Assembly (NCBI GenBank): GCA_964019165.1
Contig: OZ025267.1
Span: 3,702,150 to 3,766,149 of the forward strand
Direction of reading: 5' to 3'
Length of the DNA: 64,000 nt
Origin: Mastigias papua
Taxonomy: Eukaryota > Cnidaria > Scyphozoa > Rhizostomeae > Mastigiidae
In this document: positions 34,529-64,000 of the stretch, piece after piece
How positions within the stretch are numbered: position 1 is the stretch's first letter
Layout: each line of letters opens with the position of its first letter
The notes under the pieces: generated by a model
The model's database searches: none
What the model was told of the DNA's origin: nothing
What the model saw: the letters and a program-made list of their open reading frames with translations, nothing else
Position numbers and translations under genes: made by a program

Positions 34529-37500
34529 TTCAGGCTAATCTTACGGTCTTTTTCCGACCGTTTCGTACTCTGTATCGGGCGAAAAAGTGCTTTCAACATG
34601 CTGTGAAATGTTTGCACTTTTCTTTGGAAAGTGAAATACTGTAGCGCTAACAGACTATTGATCTTGTATGTGTGCCTATGTTTTGAAGCAATGCATCTCA
34701 GAAAAGAGAGATAAGTTGTAAGTGAGCGAGAGGGTGAGTTAGTGTGGGAGAGAGTGACTACGTGTAGGTGCTTATCTATGTTTGAATTTATTTGTGTGGA
34801 GTGTGTTTGTGTGTACTCCAAATCTATATGGATTGTCTCGTATATCGTCTTCTGGTTTGAAAGAAAATTGGAATCTGAATTAATGAGTTGTTGAAAACTA
34901 TCGAAAATCTCAATACTCAAGCTGAAAGAGCATATTCCTGTAGACAACAAAAAATCGTGAAGACTCTTTCCAATATTTATTAACAACTATTGCTACGTCA
35001 TCCTGACAATACGTGTTGGGTAGTATCCCACTCTATGCAGACACATTGCAAATCTGCTACCCTCACATATGATATTCAAGACTCAATTCGTGAAGTGAAA
35101 TACCGAAAGAAATGCACAAGAACTCCAATTTAAGTGAGATAATATAATACACCGAGGTATTGCTCTTAATTTTCAAAATTCTATAATGCTAGGCTGTAAA
35201 TTGAGTTGTACTTTTGAAGAGTAATGATATTACAAAGCAATACCACTGCTTTTAATCATAGTTCACCCATACGATGATCAATTACGAACTTTTTATCGGT
35301 AAGGTATAAATAGGTTCGGAATTTCACTGTTATTGGCCAATTTTAAGCAATAGTGACTTCTTATGGTTCCTGCACGGTAAACTGGGACATAATACATCAA
35401 TTCTGCTTTATCGCAAACAAAGGTCTAGTTTCGAAGAATAATCACTAACACTTGTTTTCATAAGATAATTTTCTTTATTTATTATGATTTCAACACTAAT
35501 ACTTTCTTAGCACGAATATTCCAGTTTGTACAATACTGCAGTGGTAGACAGACAGAAAGACACAGACAGAAAGACAGACAGACAGACAGAAAGATAGACA
35601 GACAGTCAGATAGACCGAACCTACATAAACATGGGAATTGAATACATAGATGAACGTAGGAAATATATATGAGTTAAATCAAAGACCTAATGAGATAGCA
35701 TGAAAATTAGAATCTTTAATGCACACACAGGCATATTGATACTTCAAGCACTTCAGGGTGTCAAAGGTTTTGCCCCGATTTTTCCAACTCATTTTAGGTA
35801 AAGCTTCAGTTCAATTTACAAATGTAAATGTATTTACAAATACAAATGTATGGGTTCGTTCCCAGGTCTCTGCTCAAAATAGTTATTTACAGCCGTAAAG
35901 TTTATATTGTACGTAACGTTTTGCCAATACGACATATTCAGTATAAATACACTATAGCCTTGAATATTTGGCCGTGTTTTCTTACTGTTTGAAAGCATTG
36001 AGGTGTTTGACACCCCACATCCCACAGAAATCTTTGAACGAATATATGAGCGTACTGCCATTCTTATGCCTGAATCTTCTGAGTAGTCCTTGAAAGATCC
36101 TTAAAAGTATTTGTCTGTACCTGCTAATGTTTCATAATGCATGTTTTCAGCTACTCACAAGAGGCTCTTTATGAGGCAGTTTCCTATAGCAGAAATCATT
36201 CATATCTGTACTGATTCGTCAAAATTCAATTTTCGGAGTGGCTGTTGCATTCATGCTTATTATGACGTAAGTTTGTACCACGTGATGTGTTTGCGAGGAA
36301 GACAACAAACGAAACCACTGCATGATGAACATTACCGAAACGATTGGGTATTAGGCATGTCGTCCCCATTGAACACTTCAACAGTGATGCAAACTCTTCT
36401 TCACATACGCTCTTCTTGGATTCGAAGAGGAGGAAAATTTTTTGATAGCATGTATGTATTGATAAACAATCCACCTGCTGAATACTGAGTCACAGAGTGG
36501 TCCAGACCAGCCTCAGGAACGAGGTTGACCAACAGAGCTTTAGTGGTATCCCCATGCTCCTGGCTAGATCCAACTAGCCACAAAAACTCAACAACAGTTG
36601 TTTCGACCTATTCAGTTTTCCTTCCATTTTAAGCTCGCAGAAACCATCTTATCCCAAGAAATCTTTTTTTGATGGTTTTTTGAAAAATGTAAATATGAAG
36701 AAAAGATGCTCCAAGACGGAGTTTTGTCGTAAGAGTTATGAAGGGTAGGTGCGAAACTACGGGGTGGGTTCTGGGAGTCCAAGCCCATACCTTGTTCCTC
36801 AAAAATTCAAAAGTGCACTTTTTCTTGGAGAATTTTCAAACTGTTTATTGAACTTCTGATGGGTAGATCTGCTTATAATTTTTGTTTCAAATGGAAGTTA
36901 CGAAGTCCTGAAATTTCCTGTACAATTTCCTGTGCTTCTAGATCCGACAAATGTGATTTCAAGAACATGATCTTCAGAAAATAGTTTGGTTTACCACTGT
37001 TTGTTGATTAAGCCCCTGCCTTCAAAACTCTATGGTTGCGCGCCTGGAATAGCAGTTGATACATAAATCCCCAAATTGGCAAGCAAACTTAAGGAAACAG
37101 CAGAGTAGATACTGTCCATCCGTTACCATGTGTATTCATTTGTGCAGAATGGCAAAGACAAAACAAGATTTTTGTCTGTTTAAATACAACATTGCAGCCA
37201 AAGCAAAAACATTTCTTTTTATAAGAACCAGTATAATTGACGTTCAGGCTGGCTGTTCTCAATTTGTACAAAATTTTGAGGCTGAATTGTTCTTAATTTG
37301 TTCTTAAATTATTGGGGTGTAAGCAATGTAGACATTAGAAAATATGCAAGAGAACATTGAATGTTTATGAAACAGGTATTATTTTCAAAAACATTAGCAG
37401 AAGACAAAAGATATACATTCTTTAAGATGCATAATCTTTAATAGTCTTGGTACACCTACGAATTCTTTTACACACTGATGATTTAGGTGTTTCGAGGACT

Positions 37501-37985
37501 TTTAGCAAACATTGTTGAGCTTAAAAAGTTTCATATCAGTTTCAAATCATTTTACGGCAGTGCATCAGTTTCTGCTTGTTCTTAATTTTTTCTTAATTTC
37601 CCATAAATTTTGAGACTCGTGTTCTTATAACAAAAAGAGTGTAATAGCTTTCCTCTTTGTACCTCTTGGCCACAGCAATTCCTTCATAATATTTGCCGAA
37701 GGCTAACAACTGAGTGTCAAAAGTCATTGGGGGGCAAAACGATGAGCAAAGACAATTCTCTTGTGCCACAAAACATAAAGTTGCACACTGTGACGCCATA
37801 GCTGACTTTTGGAGAGGTTCCTGTCCTCATTTCAGTTTAAAGCTCGAGTTTTCTAAGTACAATTTGCTCTGACTAATCATTTTGTTTGAAAGCATACTCA
37901 TCCAGGATGAGAAAAGGGAAAACGTCTAAAACTGATACAATTAATGGGAAATATTCATGGATTGACCGAATAGCACCAGTGTGAT
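34529..37985. other. No recognisable gene
   Basis: The stretch contains a (CAGA)n run at 35546-35614 and single-copy-looking AT-rich sequence. A minus-strand frame near 36401-36600 (LLVNLVPEAGLDH) has no splice or family support. Confidence 0.5.
35546..35614. repeat. (CAGA)n microsatellite
   Basis: Imperfect ACAGACAGAAAG units over about 70 bp. Confidence 0.9.
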
Positions 37986-37989
37986 TGCG

Positions 37990-38266
37990 TTGATTATTGT
38001 GATAGAGTTTATGATGACAATGATGATGATGACAATGATTATGGTGGTGATGATAACAATTATGATGGTGATGATGAGGATGACAATGGTAATGATGATA
38101 ATGTGATGACGACGATGAAGATGATGATGATGAAGATGATGATGATGATGATGATTATGATCATAATAATGATGATCATGATGATGATCGTGAGGATCAT
38201 GATGATCATGATGAGGTTGATGATGATGATCAAGATGATGGTGATGATGGCAATGATGATGATGAC

Positions 38267-38349
<83 letters not shown>

Positions 38350-38640
38350 GCAATGATGATGATGACAGTGATGATGATGATGGTGATGATGACGGTGATG
38401 ATGATGATGATGATGATGATAATGATGAAGATGATGATCATGATGATGGTGATGATGATGATCATGATGATGATCATGATAATTAATTATGACGACGATG
38501 ATGATCATGATCATGATCATGGTGATAGTGATGATGGTGATGATGGTGCTGGTGATGATAGTGACTATGATTATGGTGATGGCAAGGATGCTTATGACAG
38601 TGATGGTGATGACGGTGGTAATGATGAAAGTCCTGATCAT
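37990..38640. repeat. Long (GAT)n microsatellite array
   Basis: About 650 bp of GAT repeats interrupted by GGT, GAC and GATCAT variants. Long Asp-, Met-, His- and Ile-rich frames on both strands come from it. Confidence 0.95.
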
Positions 38641-38689
38641 GTTCACGATTATGATATTTGTGATATTAACAAAGATAGTAATTATTATT

Positions 38690-40512
38690 ATGTTTATCAT
38701 ACTACTAGTGACTCTCTCGCTTTGAGGAATTGCCATATTGACTATAGTGATAAGTCGAAGAAGAATAAACATGCCATCATGTGACCATAAGCTTCTATAC
38801 TATAAGATTAAAGACCTTAATATTAGCTTACTCAATTAACAAATAACATACTTAAGATTAAGAGCGTATTCTAGAAAACTACTTTTACTTTTAATAGGTA
38901 TAATAGATATATTCATTCACACAAAAGATTCTAAAACACCTTTGATCAACTATTCTTTATACATAATACATTCTTTGATTTATACGAATCTGTCTTTCTA
39001 ACACCCACAAGCTTGTGACTCAAAGCAGGACCGTGGAAGAACTCTATACCGACAAGATGCTTGGAGAAGGTCTTACAAACACAGAGGAACGAGATCTTGT
39101 TTTCTTTTTAATGTACATTTCTACGACACACACACACTGCTTTGCTTTAACATAACACGGCCTTGATACGTACTATTGATTCAGCGGGGTTTTCAATTCA
39201 AATCAGGAACTTATAAAAGCATTTCAAGAAGAATTTATCAACAAAAAAGTAAGTCCAAAATGACCCAGAGATGCTTATCCATTAGTTGTGGGGGTAAACA
39301 TGGCTTCTGTTGAAAACAATGGTGTGTACCAAACACATGAGATCATCAGTAAAGTAACTAGAGCTTGATAAAAAATCGTTTAAGCTCTCTAGACACAGTA
39401 AACTCCACTATACGACCAGTTTGGAAAACGCAGAGGATGAATTGGGGAATGAAGCCGCAAGGTAGAAATCCTGGCAGCTCTTACACTCCTAAGAGGCAAT
39501 TATAACAAGCAGGGACGCCTACGCTGGGGGGCAGGGGGGCAGCTGCCCCTCCTGCCCTGTCCAAGGACTTAATTATTTTAGTGCAAAAGTGTTTATAATG
39601 TGCCCTCAATAGGAACCTTGCCCCCCTTGCCCTCGGTGCGGGTAGGCGTGCCTGATAACAAGACCTCCAACTGACTTGCTTGTGTTAACATCTGTACCAT
39701 AAGGGCTGTCAGCTATTCGATACAGTTCATTCAATAACATAATGAATAGTGCGATGTACTAAAGGATTGGATAAATTGTATTTATCAAGTGGTGCATTCA
39801 TCAAATTTTGCATAAATAGGTTGTTAGGACGCAGTACAGAACTGCATCATAGCACTGCGTCTTATTAAGAATAAGACACGCTTAGTGGCAAGCAACTTGA
39901 CAGGTGCGTTGGTAGAAACGGGCTGGAAGAATTCAACCATTTACCATTAGTACCATGCTGCTTAGAGATTAAGATTTCAATAGTATTGGTATACTGCGTA
40001 CTGTAATTCTTCGGATAAGCGCCGCGCTCTACTAAACGCCGAGTTCAAAAATTGCTTATTAGATTATGTGTCGCAAGCTTTTCGTCAGTTATATGCAGGT
40101 CGAGTAGTGGCAAGCAATACTTACCTTGAATAGTGTTTGACTATTGAATAAAAGAAATTTTCATATCCTTGCATACATCATTTCATACAAAACGTCGCCA
40201 ACCCGATAAGGAATTTTAACTCATTATTATATGATAGACCGTATCAATTAGGACTGTGTTTGAGAGTTATCTTTCACTCAGTCTGATGTCTCTTTCTCCT
40301 TGAATTAAAATGCCATCCCCCGACAGAATTCTTCTCTAGCTCCTTTGACTGGATCGAGCCTTTGCAGATCCTTATCGGACATTTCTTTATCCCACACTTA
40401 GTTGTAGGCTTTGCAGTCACGTTAGAGGTAGAGTGTTTCCAAGACAATCACACAACCTTCTTTGAGACTAACCTGTCAGTTCACAGACGAGTCCTCCCAT
40501 GATTCAACTTAC
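38690..40512. other. Downstream region of the carbonic anhydrase gene
   Basis: This contains the probable 3' UTR or terminal intron of the enzyme gene and a MITE with CAGGGACGCCTACGC ends at 39510-39653. No other gene is seen. Confidence 0.5.
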
Positions 40513-61253
<20,741 letters not shown>

Positions 61254-64000
61254 GAAACATTTTGCTATAAGATGGACCTTCTGTTGAGATACAATATAAT
61301 GTAAAAAGAATCAATCATTATTATTATCGAACCGCTATCAGTTAATTTCAGGTTTTCAGATTAGGACCCGATCCGATGAAGTATTGGAATTTCGCGTCAA
61401 CAGACCATGAATAAATCATGAACAGGCTAGTTTGATATTCACAAACCCACAAACCTTCTCCGCTCTGCTAAATGCAGGTATGTCCCTAAAAGATGCAGGT
61501 CCTTGGAACAGACTTACCTACAGATATTGCTTTTAACACGAATCTAGAACATAAAGCTTGCGCCACAAAAATCTGTGATGCCCTGGATAGTCACATACAA
61601 GTGACACCGACTGCATCGCATGGTATGCAAGTTGTGTTTGCAAATTTACCATGATTGCGCAAAAGATTGCCAATTTGGAGATTCTTGCTAACAAAAACAC
61701 ATCATCTGTGATAAAAAATCCAGCCTTAAATGGCTCTTAACTTTCTTGAAATCGCTCATACCGTATAAGAGAAACTGAGTGTCGAGATTCATCGAATAGA
61801 TGATAAAAAAGTCCAACATAAGTAATAAAAATGTCTCTCCTTCATCTTCTTTACGGGTCATAAGCGAAGGTGTCGACGTTCTAACGGGGGACCAAGATAA
61901 GGCTGGTAGGATACTGGAACTGCTAAAATAACTCTGAGAAAGAGCTAGTTACCTTCTGACGGGAAGGTAGCACACTCCGACGGAGGTGGTCCCCTAGCCC
62001 TCCCTGGCGCGACCCCTGGCCCCATCTAATCGCATACAACATAAATATATAGACTGCAAAGGAAACGAAAAGTGAAGCTCAAGTGATCTTTCTGAACGTA
62101 TTTTGAAAGGAATCCTTTGCATTCTCTCGCATACGTCCATATCCGAGGAAAACTGCGAGAACAAATTAAGAAGAAAATGCTGCTTGCAGGTTACAAACAG
62201 ACAATGATAATTGCTTCTATTTGAAATAACATTTATTCTATTTAAGATTTCCAAGTGCTCTAAATTATTCAAAAAGTCATTTTCAAATGCAGGAATATGG
62301 CAAATAAGATGGATAATCTTCACATTATCTCAGTGTTATGCGTTCAAACACCGTAACAGCTGTTAGCTACACATTCTAGAAACACTTGTTCGACCAACTA
62401 GACTAGATGTTGACGAAACAGAACTTGCAAATTTTTCACCAACATCATATGACCACCATAGAAGTGTTGCACGGAAAATCGTACCTAAAATATGGAAGCT
62501 ACTGTTGAAAGTGAAGAGCTACCTACGCCAGACGTATGTTAAAATTTGATTAATTTTCCGGAACGATGTCTGCCTACTTAGGGATGTTTTCAAGCTCAAA
62601 ATAACTGAACTAAAAAAACAAAACGAAGCAGAGCTTGAAGTTTGGAGCAAATCGCAATTGATTATTCGTATATTGTAACTTGACCTAGATACCACATTCC
62701 AGAAGTACATTTGAGAATTGAAGATCCTGGATGAATCAATAAGTTGACTATCTTATTATGCACTTTTAGCGCTGATAACTGATAGATAGCCGCTCTGATA
62801 ATATTACGTAATGATATACCAACTCAAATATCTTTTATTTTCAATTTCAATATAAATATATTACTTACTCTTTCTAAACCGAAAAACTTACTCGGTTATG
62901 ATGGAATGTTGAACACAACTAAAATAATGAGAAAGACAGCTGCTTCGAGAGTAAAGCGATAAATTTAAAAACTATAATATTGATTTAGATGCAGAAAAAA
63001 TGCAGCTCGAGAAGTAATTACAAAATAAGGACAGCGAAAAAAACAGTGATACTGACATATTTGGTAGATTCAAGACCGCGGAGAGGACTGTTGGGATCTG
63101 AATCAGGACGTAACAAGTATATCAAGGAACGTCGGAGGCGAACTCTTGTCAGGCCAATACAGCCATGGGCCACTTGGTCAATGGTTCCCCTGGCCTCCCT
63201 TTCCTCATCACTGGTAGACTAGAGATAATCAAAATACTTAATCAGGAGACATAAACTTAGATTTTTCGACTCACACACGCATTCTGTTTTATAAGCAAGT
63301 TCGGGTAAAGCTCGGCACTGAAAATTCTTTGACTGACAACCAAACTTTAGAACTGAAAATTCCTAAGTAATTATACTTTTGTTTACGATATTATTAGAGA
63401 CAAGGAAATATAGCGCCAAAAAGACGTCAGATGACCAGTAAAAATGAATAATTGGAAAACCATCTAATATAAAAATTGTTGAATCTGTTGATACATGAGA
63501 AGGTTCAACCTAACAAAACTTAATCTTTTTTTAATTGAAACATTCACATTCCTTAGCAATCTCCGAGCCAGAAATCCCTTGTACTTTGCCTGTCCGAGTA
63601 CTACCTTGCTTATACAGCATTTGCTTTTAGAAATGCGTGTATATGACTCATCATCAGTAAAGGAATTAGAATAAATAAAATTCGAGCTTATATAGGATCG
63701 AAACCACGGAAGCAGGCTTTCAGATTTCCCCTACCTTCTCCTCGAATATGAAATAATTAGCTATTTGAGAACATACAGTGGAATAGCCACAAGGGAATGC
63801 TGCAGAATTGTTCAACCTCCACTCTACAACGATACCATAAAATTCTTGACATGACCTCTGATTAAGAGAAGCTTAGACCAAAAACATAGACTTTCGCGAA
63901 TGATATCAGATGCACATATCAGATGCAAATTTACATCCATATAACACTTGTTGACTATTGTTGCATTAAGAATCGCAAAACGATAGCCAAACGATTCAAC
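61254..64000. other. Upstream region of the carbonic anhydrase gene
   Basis: The 5' UTR and promoter should lie here, since transcription runs leftward from above 61253. I found no convincing TATA box or second gene. A GC-rich repeat-like patch occurs at 61960-62030. An open frame at 62989-63222 lacks family resemblance. Confidence 0.5.

Noticed and set aside
36401..36600. Minus-strand frame with LLVNLVPEAGLDH, considered as the last carbonic anhydrase exon (LVDNFRP-like).
   Set aside because: The exon at 40513-40629 matches the family end far better, in phase and with a good acceptor, and lies closer.
37941..38784. His-, Asp- and Ile-rich frames up to 180 codons, as metal-binding proteins.
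   Set aside because: They are shadows of the GAT array; no start context, splice sites or non-repeat coding sequence supports them.

Overview
This is a window of eukaryotic nuclear DNA, AT-rich and intron-rich, from an invertebrate animal. The genes are split into short exons by introns of 1 to 7 kb with GT..AG borders. There are no bacterial-style operons or ribosome binding sites, and most of the sequence is transposon remnants and microsatellites. A cnidarian is my best guess, from the style of the carbonic anhydrase and of the small transposons, but the sequence alone does not settle the species.

Two genes can be assembled by joining exons, both on the minus strand. The best supported is a seven-exon, complete, secreted alpha-carbonic anhydrase from 61253 down to 40513. 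All six introns keep frame and the joined product is 697 residues. It has a signal peptide, a Ser/Asp/Glu-rich extension of about 400 residues encoded by one 1.2 kb exon, and a complete C-terminal catalytic domain with all three zinc histidines. The second, from 17429 to beyond 6504, is a partial gene: four in-phase exons resembling the N-terminus of AFF/lilliputian proteins, the scaffolds of the super elongation complex. Its first exon and C-terminal part were not found.

Layout: 1-250, an AT-rich 23-bp tandem array. 250-6500, no recognised exon, with a palindrome-rich unit and a fold-back element. 6.5-17.4 kb, the AFF-like gene, with GAT/GAA microsatellites and two SINE-like units in one intron. 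17.5-28 kb, intergenic or intronic, with a LINE 3' end, several TA-flanked MITEs, a purine-rich tract and large ATC arrays. 28.06-31.32 kb, a block almost free of CpG. 31.3-40.5 kb, MITEs and a long GAT array. 40.5-61.25 kb, the carbonic anhydrase gene, whose introns hold a dead Tc1-type transposon, LINE fragments, nested MITEs and an (AT)n run. 61.3-64 kb, upstream sequence.

The two genes do not obviously act together: one product would be extracellular and the other a nuclear transcription regulator. The less ordinary points are the long acidic extension on the carbonic anhydrase, the sharply bounded CpG-depleted block, a broad MITE superfamily sharing ends but not interiors, and trinucleotide arrays attached to retroelement tails.
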